The notes beneath the pieces are model-generated. The model had not been told where the DNA came from. It worked only from the letters and a program-made list of their open reading frames with translations, and searched no databases. DNA of 64,000 nt, from NCBI GenBank assembly GCA_038226665.1, contig JBBRQI010000001.1:62001-126000 (forward strand), read 5' to 3'. This document shows, piece by piece, positions 27,015 through 35,821 of this stretch. Source of the stretch: SZAS-103 sp038226665. GTDB taxonomy: Bacteria > Pseudomonadota > Gammaproteobacteria > Xanthomonadales > Xanthomonadaceae. The first letter of the stretch is position 1. Each line of letters opens with the position of its first letter. The translations under genes were made by a program, and so were the position numbers.

Positions 27015-28613
27015 TCAGGAACTGCACGACAGCATCGAGCATCCCGCGCGATCACGCGCCCAGTCCGGTCGCCGCTGCGCATACTGCTCGCGGCCCGGCT
27101 GTTCGTCGTATGGCCTGCGCATCACATCGAGCAATTCGATGATGCCGGCCTCGTCGCCCTGCCCTGCACGATCGATCGCCTGCTGCGCAAGGTAATTGCG
27201 CAGCACGTATTTCGGATTCGCCGCATGCATGCGCGTGCGGCGTTCGTCCATCGTTGAACCGTCCGCAATCACTCGCGTTGCATAGCGGACGAGCCAAGCG
27301 TCGAAATCGGCTTCCGCCTGTTCCATCGTCGCAACATTGTAGAACGCGCCGCGCAAGGGTTCGATGCCTGGCGCTGACAACTCGATATCGACGAGCGCGC
27401 GGAAGAACAGCGTCATGTCCGCTTCCGCCGAATGCATCAGGGCATGCAGCGACTGCATCAGCATCATGTCTTCGTCGCGGCATTCGCGCAGGCCGAACTT
27501 GCGCGCAATGTTGTCGCGATCGGCCAAGACGAATGTATCGGCGTAGCGTTGCAAACCCGCGTGCAGCGCATCGTGCGACGCAAACACCGGCGCGAGTGCA
27601 TTCGCGAGTCGGCCTAGGTTCCAGTATGCGACCTGCGGTTGCTGGCCGAAACGGTAACGGCGGCCTTGCGCATCGGTGGTGTTCGGTGTCCAGTCCGGAT
27701 CGAAATCGTCGATCCACCCGTATGGCCCGTAATCGATCGTCAACCCGAGGATCGACATGTTGTCGGTATTCATCACCCCATGCACGAAGCCGACACGCAT
27801 CCAGTGCGCGACCATGATCGCGGTACGCTCGCAAACCTGCGCGAACCAATCCCCGTAGAGCGCGTCGGGCGATTGCATGTCGTGCGACCCGGCCAATTCC
27901 GGGAAATCACGGCTAATCGTGAAGTCCACGAGTTCGCGCAACAGTTCCACATCGCCGCGCGATGCAGGTAGTTCAAAATTTCCAAAACGGATGAACGACG
28001 GCGCGACGCGGCAGACGATCGCGCCGGGCTCGTCCTGCGGATGGCCGTCGTAGAACATGTCGCGCACCACCGATTCGCCCGTCGCGACCAGGCTCAACGC
28101 GCGCGTGGTCGGCACGCCGAGGTGGTGCATCGCTTCGCTGCACAGGAATTCGCGCACCGACGAACGCAACACCGCGCGGCCATCGGCGCTGCGCGAATAC
28201 GGTGTCGGCCCGGCACCCTTGAGTTGCAATTCCCAACGCTCACCGGATGTGTTGATGGTTTCGCCAAGCGTGATCGCGCGACCGTCGCCGAGCTGCCCGG
28301 CCCAATGCCCGAACTGGTGGCCGCCGTAATTCGCTGCGAACGGCTGCATGCCATCAATCAAGGCGTTGCCGCCGAAGACTTGCGCGAATCCCGGTGATGC
28401 GATGTCGCGCGCGTCGATCCCGAGCGTTGCTGCGACTTCAGCCGAATGCGCGATCAATCGTGGCGCAGCGACAGGCGTCGGTTCGACGCGCGAATACAAC
28501 GCGCCCTGCACTTGCCGCACGCGCGCACCGGATTCCGGATCGCCGGGCAGATCGCGCACCAAGGCATTGTCGAAACGCAGCGAACGCAATGATGATTGCA
28601 GCAATGCGTTCAC
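27015..28613 (-). CDS. selO: protein adenylyltransferase SelO
   Basis: 532 residues, the full length of SelO (YdiU, formerly UPF0061), a pseudokinase-fold enzyme that transfers AMP to Ser, Thr or Tyr of target proteins in oxidative stress. Conserved parts include FGGNALIDGMQPFAANYGGH, QLKGAGPTPYSRSADGRAVLRSSVREFL, VHGVMNTDNMS and IDYGPYGWIDDFDP. The protein ends AGCSMLSCSS, the C-terminal motif where a Cys replaces the selenocysteine of eukaryotic SelO. It is the last gene of a three-gene operon, overlapping the methyltransferase gene by ATGA, so translation is coupled. Confidence 0.97.
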   Translation of the reverse strand: MNALLQSSLRSLRFDNALVRDLPGDPESGARVRQVQGALYSRVEPTPVAAPRLIAHSAEVAATLGIDARDIASPGFAQVFGGNALIDGMQPFAANYGGHQFGHWAGQLGDGRAITLGETINTSGERWELQLKGAGPTPYSRSADGRAVLRSSVREFLCSEAMHHLGVPTTRALSLVATGESVVRDMFYDGHPQDEPGAIVCRVAPSFIRFGNFELPASRGDVELLRELVDFTISRDFPELAGSHDMQSPDALYGDWFAQVCERTAIMVAHWMRVGFVHGVMNTDNMSILGLTIDYGPYGWIDDFDPDWTPNTTDAQGRRYRFGQQPQVAYWNLGRLANALAPVFASHDALHAGLQRYADTFVLADRDNIARKFGLRECRDEDMMLMQSLHALMHSAEADMTLFFRALVDIELSAPGIEPLRGAFYNVATMEQAEADFDAWLVRYATRVIADGSTMDERRTRMHAANPKYVLRNYLAQQAIDRAGQGDEAGIIELLDVMRRPYDEQPGREQYAQRRPDWARDRAGCSMLSCSS

Positions 28614-29452
28614 GCGCGCGGCTTGCGTCCGGAAATCACCGGCACATGCCAGACGGCGTAATGCGGCGGCGTTTCGATGGCCGCGATGATCGCGTCGAAA
28701 TCAGCCGTCACATCGACGATGGAACGCTTGCTCGCTGCGGACAAGGGCTCGGCATAGCCGTCCCGCCACGCGCGCAGGATGCCGCCGAAGGTCGCACGCG
28801 AAACGCGCAGCGTATCGACGGTGATGAAGTCCATCGCGATCTCGCGATAGCCAGCGACTTCCAGCAACATCGGCGAATGCCGGCCAATGCGCCCATCGCA
28901 GCCGATGCCGCGCAGGAACGCGATCGCATTCTCGTTCCAGAACCGGTCGGGATCACGTTCGCCGACCGGCATGTGCAGCATGCCGTAATCCTCCGACAAC
29001 AAGTGTAGCCAGCCGCCGGGCTCGAGCACGCGGGTGATTTCGGCGAGCACTTTCGGGAATTCCGGAACCGCCTGCGACATATGCCGGCACACGACGAGAT
29101 CGAAGTTCGCATCGCCGAAGTGCAATGCGAACGCATCGCCTTGCTCGTAGGAAATGCGGCCCGCGGACGCCGAACAGTCGCGCCGCGCGAGCGCGAGGTT
29201 GCCTTCGAGGATATCGATGCCGATCAGGCTCGCCTGCGGGTAATGCGACGCGAGCCGCCGCGTGATTTCGCCGGTGCCGCAACCGAGGTCGAGGATGCGC
29301 GGCGCGTCCGGCAGGTCGTAACGATCGAACAACCGCTGTTCCTGCGGCCAGATCGCTTCGGCCTGGTGCGCGAGGTTGCGCGCCATCGACTCGTCGCCCA
29401 TCTGTTCGGCTTGCGGGTTTCGATCGTGGTTGGGATTGCTGTCATGGCTCAT
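28610..29452 (-). CDS. class I SAM-dependent methyltransferase
   Basis: 280 residues. RILDLGCGTGEITRRLA is the SAM-binding motif I, GIDILEGNLALARR is motif II with the acidic ribose contact, and FDLVVCRHMSQAVPEFPKVLAEI covers motif IV. VLEPGGWLHLLSEDYGMLHM resembles the post-motif region of many small-molecule or protein methyltransferases. The substrate is not evident. It overlaps both neighbours by four bases (ATGA at each junction), so it is firmly part of the GNAT-methyltransferase-selO operon. Confidence 0.9.
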   Translation of the reverse strand: MSHDSNPNHDRNPQAEQMGDESMARNLAHQAEAIWPQEQRLFDRYDLPDAPRILDLGCGTGEITRRLASHYPQASLIGIDILEGNLALARRDCSASAGRISYEQGDAFALHFGDANFDLVVCRHMSQAVPEFPKVLAEITRVLEPGGWLHLLSEDYGMLHMPVGERDPDRFWNENAIAFLRGIGCDGRIGRHSPMLLEVAGYREIAMDFITVDTLRVSRATFGGILRAWRDGYAEPLSAASKRSIVDVTADFDAIIAAIETPPHYAVWHVPVISGRKPRA

Positions 29453-30054
29453 GCGGAAATTCCCGTGTGAAGTTCGGATTTTCCCATCGTGCTGTTACGT
29501 TCGCGATCTGCGGCCAACCAATCCGCTGCATCGCGCTCGAACCACGCCAGCGGGCCTTCCGATGCGTACGCCGGATGCGCGAAAGCGCGCTCGCCCTTGC
29601 GATGCAGGCCGGCCTTGAGCAGCACCCGCTGCGACACGACGTTCGGCATGTTGGTGATCGCGACGATCTGCGGCAATCGCATTTGCGCGAATCCGTAGCG
29701 CAGCAAGGCGATGCTCATCTCGGTCGCATATCCCAGCCCCCAGTATTTCGGCAACAGGATGTATCCGACCTGGATGTGGTCCTCGCCCTGGATGTGGTTG
29801 AGCAGGTGCATGCCGACGCAATCGCCGGTCGCGCGCTCCGAGGTGACCCAGCACCCGAGGCCAGGATGCTCTTCGTAGTACGCGAGGATGCGGTCGCGCA
29901 GCATCACTTCGGTCTGCGCGCGATCCTTGACGCCGCCGACGTAGCGCATCACTTCGGGGTCACCGGTCAGCGCGCACTGCTGGTCCAGATCGTCCATCGT
30001 GAAGCGGCGCAGGCGCAGGCGCTCGGTGATTGGCAGGTCGTCGTGGTCGGTCAT
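29449..30054 (-). CDS. GNAT family N-acetyltransferase (RimJ/RimL type)
   Basis: 201 residues. ITERLRLRRFTMDDLDQQCALTGDPEVMRYVGG is the classic RimJ/RimL N-terminal half, and QVGYILLPKYWGLGYATEMS contains the Q/RxxGxG/A acetyl-CoA pyrophosphate loop. IVAITNMPNVVSQRVLLKAGL is the final conserved strand-helix. It probably acetylates an amine of a protein N-terminus or small molecule. The second ATG (MTDHDDLPIT) is preferred. It is first in the operon; its stop overlaps the methyltransferase start by four bases. Confidence 0.92.
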   Translation of the reverse strand: MTDHDDLPITERLRLRRFTMDDLDQQCALTGDPEVMRYVGGVKDRAQTEVMLRDRILAYYEEHPGLGCWVTSERATGDCVGMHLLNHIQGEDHIQVGYILLPKYWGLGYATEMSIALLRYGFAQMRLPQIVAITNMPNVVSQRVLLKAGLHRKGERAFAHPAYASEGPLAWFERDAADWLAADRERNSTMGKSELHTGISA

Positions 30055-30308
30055 GGCGTCATCGCTTCGCGCATTGTCACGCACATGCAGACACTGTAGC
30101 GGCGTTTGCGCAAATCATCATCCACGAGCCAGAAACGCGTTGTTCCAGCACCGGTAGTCCGTACTTGCATCCTGCAACACTCGGCCCATGATCGTCGTGA
30201 TGGCGGAAGCCAGTGTTCGACGAGATGCACGATTGATGCAAGGCGGTCGGCTCGACCGCTTTGCGACTTGCTACCATCGCCGGCAGACCACCGGGGAATG
30301 TCGGCCAC

Positions 30309-30881
30309 ATGACCAATACGGAAACACCGACGACAAGCACCGATGCGGAGGAGCGTTCCGGATTCGCGTTCGTCGACTGTTGGCCTGCGCTGGCCCCGTC
30401 GGATGCGGAATGTGTGCGCGCGTTCTGGCACCGCGAAGGCGCGCTCGACAACGGCCCGGCGATCGACAAGCGACTCGCGCAGGTGGTGATGTACGCCCGC
30501 GCACCGAGCGGCGAAGTGGCCGGAGTCAGCACGGCAATCGCGATGCTGTCGCCGCGTTTCGGCCAGCCGATGTACTACTACCGCGCCTTCGTCGGCAAGA
30601 ACTGGCGCACGACTGCGCTGGTGCGCGAACTGATGAACCGTTCGAACGCCCTGCTGCAAACCTTCGCACGCGATCGCGGCTTTCCTTGCATCGGCGTGCT
30701 GCTCGAACTGGAGAACGCCGGCTTCTATCGCACGCTCCGCAAGCCAGTCTGGTGGAATCCGCGGTTTTACTACGTCGGCAAGAGCGAGCGCGGACTTGAA
30801 TTGCGCGCTTACTACTTCGATGGCGCGCGATTGAAGAGTGCCGAGGAAATCGGAAGCCTGCGCCTGCCGACGCACGTCTGA
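30309..30881 (+). CDS. hypothetical protein, possibly GNAT-fold
   Basis: 190 residues, no signal peptide. A strand-helix order (LAQVVMYARAPSGEVAGVSTAI, then MYYYRAFVGKNWRTTALVRELMNRSNALLQTFARD, then GVLLELENAGFYRTL) resembles an acyltransferase fold: a strand, a helix where the CoA loop would be, then a strand before a Tyr. No clear Q/RxxGxG/A loop is present, so this is only a structural guess. The start is the ATG at 30309, following a long Ser/Thr-rich N-terminus. It is convergent with msrB, six bases apart. Confidence 0.6.
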   Translation: MTNTETPTTSTDAEERSGFAFVDCWPALAPSDAECVRAFWHREGALDNGPAIDKRLAQVVMYARAPSGEVAGVSTAIAMLSPRFGQPMYYYRAFVGKNWRTTALVRELMNRSNALLQTFARDRGFPCIGVLLELENAGFYRTLRKPVWWNPRFYYVGKSERGLELRAYYFDGARLKSAEEIGSLRLPTHV

Positions 30882-30887
30882 AGCCCT

Positions 30888-31370
30888 TCACGCATCCGCT
30901 GCGTGGTCCGCAAGCGTCGCCAGTTGCGATCCATCGACGAAGGTCAGCGAATCGGAGTTCACGCAGAACCGCAGTCGTGTTGGTGCCGGGCCGTCGGGGA
31001 ACACATGGCCAAGATGCGCATCGCAACGTGCACAGAGGATTTCAGTGCGGGTCATGCCATGGCTGCGATCCACATGATTGAGCACGTTTTCGTCCGCGAT
31101 CGGCCGGAAGAAACTCGGCCAGCCGGTGCCGGAATGGAACTTCGAATCCGACTGAAACAGCGGCAGCCCGCAGCATATGCAGGCGTATACGCCGTCCATG
31201 TGGTTGTCGAGCAAGGTGCCGCAGAAGGGCGCCTCGGTGCCCTTGCCGCGCGCGATCCGGTATTGTTCGGACGAGAGCTGCGCCTGCCAATGCGCATCGG
31301 TCTTGACCACGCGCGCCGATTCCACCGGGCCGACCAACTGCCCATTTCGATTGAAGACCCTGACCTGCAT
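30888..31370 (-). CDS. msrB: peptide-methionine (R)-S-oxide reductase
   Basis: 160 residues, cytosolic (no signal peptide). It reduces the R-epimer of methionine sulphoxide. Zinc is held by Cys64/Cys67 (ACICCG) and Cys113/Cys116 (CARC); HSGTGWPSFFRP and RFCVNSDSL (catalytic Cys136) are the family signatures. Cys50, in PFCGTLLD, is at the place of a recycling Cys seen in some MsrB proteins. AGGA lies upstream of the ATG. It lies on the same strand as, and downstream of, the DDAH gene. Confidence 0.96.
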   Translation of the reverse strand: MQVRVFNRNGQLVGPVESARVVKTDAHWQAQLSSEQYRIARGKGTEAPFCGTLLDNHMDGVYACICCGLPLFQSDSKFHSGTGWPSFFRPIADENVLNHVDRSHGMTRTEILCARCDAHLGHVFPDGPAPTRLRFCVNSDSLTFVDGSQLATLADHAADA

Positions 31371-31458
31371 TTGTGTTGTTCCTCGATGATCGCGAGCGCA
31401 CAGGATGATCGATACGGCGTTATCCAGGGATGAAAACCCATAGTCGCTTTCGCTGCAA

Positions 31459-32235
31459 TCAGGTCGATGCCGACTCGCGGAAAACGAGGCTGCAACAGGT
31501 CGTCGCACCTTCGGCCTTCTGCAATTCGGACAGATCGACGCTGACGACATTGATGCCGGCATCCACCATGCGTCGCTGTGTGCGCGGGAAGCAGGCCGGA
31601 TGGATCACGCCGCCGCCGATGCGTAGCGCGTTCGCCGCATGCGATTCGCCGGGATCGATGTCGATCAGGCGATAGTCAGCGAACACCGTGCGATCGACCC
31701 ATTCCGGCTGGATCAGCAGGGTGCCATCCGCGACGACCGTGACGGCGGACTTCAGGTGGAGGCAGTCGCGTGTTGGCACGCCCTGCACCGTGTAGCCGAA
31801 CCCCGCAATGAGCGTGCGCAATTGCGCGACGCCGTCCGCATTGCTGCGCGCCGACTGGCCGACGTAGATGCTGCGGCCAACACGCAACACATCGCCGCCG
31901 TCGATGGTTGCCGGCGCGGTGATGGTGCGCAGACTGCGGAATGTCGAAAGCGCTTCCGCAATCGACAAGCCTTCGCCGCGACGCGATCCGGCACCGGGCC
32001 GCGTCATCACCGCGATCTCGTCGAGCACCAGTGCAACATCCTCGACGAACACCGCATCCGGCATCGCGTCCTGCGCGGGCAACGACAAAACGCGGCAACC
32101 CAGTGATTCCAGCGCCTGCCGGTACGCATGGTGTTGTGCGGCGGCTCGATTCAAGTCGATCGCCTCGCGCTCGACGAACGACAATTGGCAATCGGCGAGG
32201 CTCGCGCTGACATCGCGGGTGATGGCGATCAGCAT
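31459..32235 (-). CDS. dimethylarginine dimethylaminohydrolase (DDAH)
   Basis: 258 residues, matching DDAH, a guanidine-modifying enzyme that converts asymmetric dimethylarginine to citrulline and dimethylamine. FVEDVALVLDE holds the substrate-binding Glu/Asp (65-66), His160 in DCLHLKSAV is the general base, and Cys247 in GATTCCSL is the nucleophile by its position relative to the final Ser-Leu; Cys248 beside it is unusual. TIDGGDVLRVG is another conserved block. It probably allows use of methylarginine as a nitrogen source. It lies upstream of msrB on the same strand, 88 bases apart. Confidence 0.93.
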   Translation of the reverse strand: MLIAITRDVSASLADCQLSFVEREAIDLNRAAAQHHAYRQALESLGCRVLSLPAQDAMPDAVFVEDVALVLDEIAVMTRPGAGSRRGEGLSIAEALSTFRSLRTITAPATIDGGDVLRVGRSIYVGQSARSNADGVAQLRTLIAGFGYTVQGVPTRDCLHLKSAVTVVADGTLLIQPEWVDRTVFADYRLIDIDPGESHAANALRIGGGVIHPACFPRTQRRMVDAGINVVSVDLSELQKAEGATTCCSLVFRESAST

Positions 32236-32287
32236 GACGCCACCATAATCCTGAGTCGATGACGCATTGGTTCGTGCATGTGCGGGC

Positions 32288-33838
32288 TCATTTCTTCATG
32301 TGTTGGCGAATCAGGCTTGCGATCGCATCGTGATGATTGAATGCAGCAATGTCCGCCGCATCCTGTCCATTCATCATGCGAACCGATGTGTCGGCACCTG
32401 CCGTGAGCAACAGTCTGACCACGGGTTCCGAGCCTGCGCCGGCAGCCATCATCAGCGGCGTGTCGTTGGCTGCGGCACCAAGGTTCACCTTGGCTTTCAA
32501 CGCGAGCAACTTGCGGACCATCTGCTCGTTGCCATTGCTCGCCGCTTCATACAATGCGGTGCGCTGGTAGAACCCCATGGCCGCATTGACGCTTGCGCCG
32601 TGCGCCACGAGCAAGTCGAACGACTTCATGTCGTTCCTTTCCACGGCCCACAGCAATGGCGTCATTCCATACGAATCGGGCACATCAGGTTTTGCGCCAT
32701 GCGCGAGCAGCCACTTCACCGACTCGGGTGCACCGCAAGTCACGGCACATTCCACGGCGGTATAGCCATCCTCATCCCTTGCATCCAGCGACAGGCCTTC
32801 GGCATGCAAAGTCAGCACCAGATGCTGCAGCTTGCGATTACTGCCCAACCATGTAGCTGAATGCGTCAGGGCTGTCGCATGCTCGGGGAGATTTTTCTCG
32901 GCAGCCAAGCGAAATGCCTTGGCCTTCAACGGATAACTGGCCAGTAGCTGATCCCACTTCACATACTGGGCTAGCCCCAATGTGCGATGGGCCATCGGGT
33001 AATCCATCAACCGCAAGGCATGATTGGCTTCAATGATCGCTGCATCTGGGTCGTCCATGCCGCCCAGCAGAAAGTACGCATAATTTCCATGCAGCCAGGC
33101 CGAGTTAGGATCTGCAACGAGTTTGCGCTGGTAATCGCCATTGCTCGCTACAGGATCGTGATCGTGTTTGTGGATCGCCAACCAGGAATTGGCCATGCCC
33201 GCTTCGATATTGGCCGGCAGGCCTCCGCGCCTGGCACGTTCACGATCAAGCCGCTGCAGGCTTTGCGCTGCCTGTTTCCACTGGCCCGTGTCGATGTAGG
33301 TATCGGCATAGTTGATGTACAACCATGGATTGTCCGTGCCGATGGCTTCCGCCTTGCGTAACGCGGCAAGCGATTCGTCGTAGCGTTCCTGATCCTCACG
33401 CAAGACGCCGAGCAGCACATACGCATTCGCATTGCCAACATCGGCGGCCAATGCAAGTTTCAGTTCGGCATCAGCGCTTTCGAGGATATCCTTGCTGGCG
33501 AACGATCCCGGGCTGTATCCAACCTTGAGGTGGTATCGCGCCATCTCGACATGCGCCTGCGCGTGGTGGGGGTTTGCGCCCACAACCTGATCGAGCATGC
33601 GCCTGGCATCTTCCTGCGCATTGCCGTCGTCACCATGGTTGTCCAGCAATGCCGTGGCCTTTGCGACCAACGCATCCTGTTGTGCAAGACGCGACGTATC
33701 TTCCGATTGCCCGGGTATTGCTGAAGCATTCGGCGCAGCGCCAATAGTTTTTGCAACAGGCGCGGGGGCTGCCCTACTCGCACCGACGCCGATGGCAGCC
33801 GATGCAAGCAAGCACGCAGCGATCAGGCGAAATGCCAT
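32288..33838 (-). CDS. exported TPR and ankyrin-repeat protein
   Basis: 516 residues with a signal peptide (MAFRLIAACLLASAAIGVGASRAA). Residues about 70-330 form TPR-like helical pairs (AHVEMARYHLKVG, AYVLLGVLREDQERYDESLAALRKA, LYINYADTYIDTGQWKQAAQSL). Residues about 355-510 are four to five ankyrin repeats (DEDGYTAVECAVTCGAPESV, YGMTPLLWAVERNDMKSF, NDTPLMMAAGAGSEPVVRL). Both are protein-binding scaffolds, probably in the periplasm. The start ATG overlaps the TGA of the DUF1993 gene by one base (TGATG), so translation is coupled. Confidence 0.85.
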   Translation of the reverse strand: MAFRLIAACLLASAAIGVGASRAAPAPVAKTIGAAPNASAIPGQSEDTSRLAQQDALVAKATALLDNHGDDGNAQEDARRMLDQVVGANPHHAQAHVEMARYHLKVGYSPGSFASKDILESADAELKLALAADVGNANAYVLLGVLREDQERYDESLAALRKAEAIGTDNPWLYINYADTYIDTGQWKQAAQSLQRLDRERARRGGLPANIEAGMANSWLAIHKHDHDPVASNGDYQRKLVADPNSAWLHGNYAYFLLGGMDDPDAAIIEANHALRLMDYPMAHRTLGLAQYVKWDQLLASYPLKAKAFRLAAEKNLPEHATALTHSATWLGSNRKLQHLVLTLHAEGLSLDARDEDGYTAVECAVTCGAPESVKWLLAHGAKPDVPDSYGMTPLLWAVERNDMKSFDLLVAHGASVNAAMGFYQRTALYEAASNGNEQMVRKLLALKAKVNLGAAANDTPLMMAAGAGSEPVVRLLLTAGADTSVRMMNGQDAADIAAFNHHDAIASLIRQHMKK

Positions 33839-34347
33839 CAGAACGCGCCCATGTAATCCCGCTTGCCGATCTCGACTCCGTTGTGGCGCAGCAACGCGTA
33901 CGCCGTGGTGACGTGGAAGAAGAATTGGGGCAAGCCGTAGCTCAGCAAGTAGGCTTGCCCGGTGAACGTGCGTTCGCGCGGCGTGCCGGGACGGGTGACG
34001 ATTTCGCGGTCCTCGCTGCCGTCGAAGCGCGATGCGTCGAGGCTGCCGATGAACGCGATCGTCTTCGCGACCAGCGCGCGCAATTCCTCGAAGGATTGTT
34101 CCTTGTCCTCGTACACCGGCACGTCCGCTTGCGCAAGCCGTGCCGAGACGCCCTTCGCGAAATCGCAGGCGACCTGCACCTGGCGCGTGAAAGTGAACAT
34201 GTCGGGAAACAGTCGCGCGTGCAGGAATGCGTTCGGATCGATCTTCTTCTCGGCGGCGTGCGCCTCGGCCTTGCCGAGGTTGTTGCCCAATGCACCAAGC
34301 AGTTGCTGGAAAACGGGCACGGAAGCGGCGTACATGCTGATCGTCAT
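33838..34347 (-). CDS. DUF1993 family protein
   Basis: 169 residues starting MTISMYAASVPVFQQLLGAL. The all-helical pattern with ARLFPDMFTFTRQVQVACDFAKG, FEELRALVAKTIAFI and YGLPQFFFHVTTAYALLRHNGVEIGKRDY at the end is diagnostic for DUF1993, DinB-like four-helix-bundle proteins. The His of FFHVTTAYALLR and an earlier acidic position could bind metal as in DinB relatives. The ATG at 34347 matches the family's usual start. It is first in a two-gene operon with the TPR/ankyrin gene. Confidence 0.92.
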   Translation of the reverse strand: MTISMYAASVPVFQQLLGALGNNLGKAEAHAAEKKIDPNAFLHARLFPDMFTFTRQVQVACDFAKGVSARLAQADVPVYEDKEQSFEELRALVAKTIAFIGSLDASRFDGSEDREIVTRPGTPRERTFTGQAYLLSYGLPQFFFHVTTAYALLRHNGVEIGKRDYMGAF

Positions 34348-34484
34348 GGCATTTCCCGGATGGCAAAGGCATATGGTACCGCGCCGGTGCTGCGCGGCCC
34401 CTAATCTTGCATCCGTGCCCTTCCCTTTCACGAACGTGACACCGCACACTGTCTTCCAAGCGACGATTGCCGGAGAGTGCAGGC

Positions 34485-35651
34485 TTGGACAGCCCCGAAT
34501 CCACCTTGCTGGTCGTGCTGCAGGTCGTCACCTGGATCCTGACGCTGCTGATGTTCGTCGCGACCCACCAGGAACGCAAGCGCGACGGCGTCGAGCTGTG
34601 GGCGGCGATGTTCGCGATCCAGGCGTTGTCGCAATCGCTGCGCCTGCTTGTCCAGATGCGCTGGGGACACCAGGTCGGGCTTCCGATCGGCCACCTTGGC
34701 GGGCCACTCGCGTACGCGGTGCTGTATGTCGGCATCCGGCGTTATCTCGGGTTGCCACCGAAAAACGGATTCGTCGCGTTGATGTTCCTGTTTGCGGCCA
34801 TGCTGTCGATCGCGGCGGTGTCGCAGGAAATGAATTACGTCTCGCTCGCCCTGACCTCTTGCTTCACCGCAATGTTCCAGGCATTGATCGCGGCGACGTT
34901 CTGGACCACGTGGCGGCGCGATCGTGGCCTGGCGCGATTCGGCGCTTCGATGGTATTCGCGACATCGGCCGCGGCCGCATTGGCGCGCACGTTCTGGATC
35001 GTGCCCGCGTGGCACATGGCATCGACCATCGATCAATCCAATGCATTCTGGCTGCTCGCGTTCATCGCCTTGAACATCCTGCAAGCCGGTGCACTGCTGT
35101 TTCTGGTCAACCAATCGTTGCTCGACGAACTGCAGAACATGGCGGACTACGATGCGCTCACCGGCCTGCTCAATCGTCGTGGGCTGACGCGCCGGATGCA
35201 ACGCCAACGGCAGCGACCTGACCCGAGCGGATCGATGCGCATGGGAATGTTGTGCATGGACCTCGACCACTTCAAGACGATCAACGACATGCATGGGCAC
35301 GGTGCAGGCGACGATGTACTCAAGTGCATCGGCCAGTTGCTCAGGGACAACTCGCGCCCGCGCGACACCGCCGTGCGCCAGGGCGGCGAAGAATTCGGAA
35401 TGATCGTCGAAGCCGCTTCCGAGGAAGAGCTGCGCTTGCTTGCGGAACGGCATCGCATGGCAGTTGAGCGCGACCCCTTTCCAACCCGCGTCGGCCCGAT
35501 ACCGGTGACGATCAGCATCGGCGCGGCGCTCTCCGGGCACTCCGCGGAATCGTTCGACGCACTCGGCGAGCGCGCGGATCAGTCATTGCTTGCTGCCAAA
35601 CGTGCCGGCCGCAATCGTGTCGTGCTCGCGTCGAGTCCACCAATAAAATAG
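34485..35651 (+). CDS. membrane diguanylate cyclase (GGDEF)
   Basis: 388 residues. Seven or so hydrophobic helices (about 8-215) form an MHYT-less membrane sensor, followed by a complete GGDEF domain. YDALTGLLNRRGL opens the domain, MDLDHFKTINDMHGHGAGDDVL carries the metal Asp and nucleotide-binding residues, and QGGEEFGM (GGEEF at 300-304) is the active-site motif. RPRD five residues upstream is an intact I-site, so product inhibition is expected. It should make c-di-GMP from GTP. A TTG at 34485 with GGAGAG seven bases upstream is preferred to the TTG at 34467. Confidence 0.92.
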   Translation: MDSPESTLLVVLQVVTWILTLLMFVATHQERKRDGVELWAAMFAIQALSQSLRLLVQMRWGHQVGLPIGHLGGPLAYAVLYVGIRRYLGLPPKNGFVALMFLFAAMLSIAAVSQEMNYVSLALTSCFTAMFQALIAATFWTTWRRDRGLARFGASMVFATSAAAALARTFWIVPAWHMASTIDQSNAFWLLAFIALNILQAGALLFLVNQSLLDELQNMADYDALTGLLNRRGLTRRMQRQRQRPDPSGSMRMGMLCMDLDHFKTINDMHGHGAGDDVLKCIGQLLRDNSRPRDTAVRQGGEEFGMIVEAASEEELRLLAERHRMAVERDPFPTRVGPIPVTISIGAALSGHSAESFDALGERADQSLLAAKRAGRNRVVLASSPPIK

Positions 35652-35821
35652 CGGCGCAGCAATGACACAGCCGCAATCGGTGTCCAGCAGCGGGCTTTCT
35701 GTCTGTCGGCTGATTACGGCCGATGCGGGGCGCGTCAACCATTACAGGCACATGACGTTGTCTTCTTCACGAGGTGGCGATGCATCACTATCCAGCCACC
35801 ATCCATTAGAAGGAGCGCACC

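Noticed and set aside
34440..34735. Minus-strand extension of the TPR/ankyrin frame across the DUF1993 gene
   Set aside because: The open frame continues by chance; the signal peptide at 33838 and the TGATG overlap fix the start.
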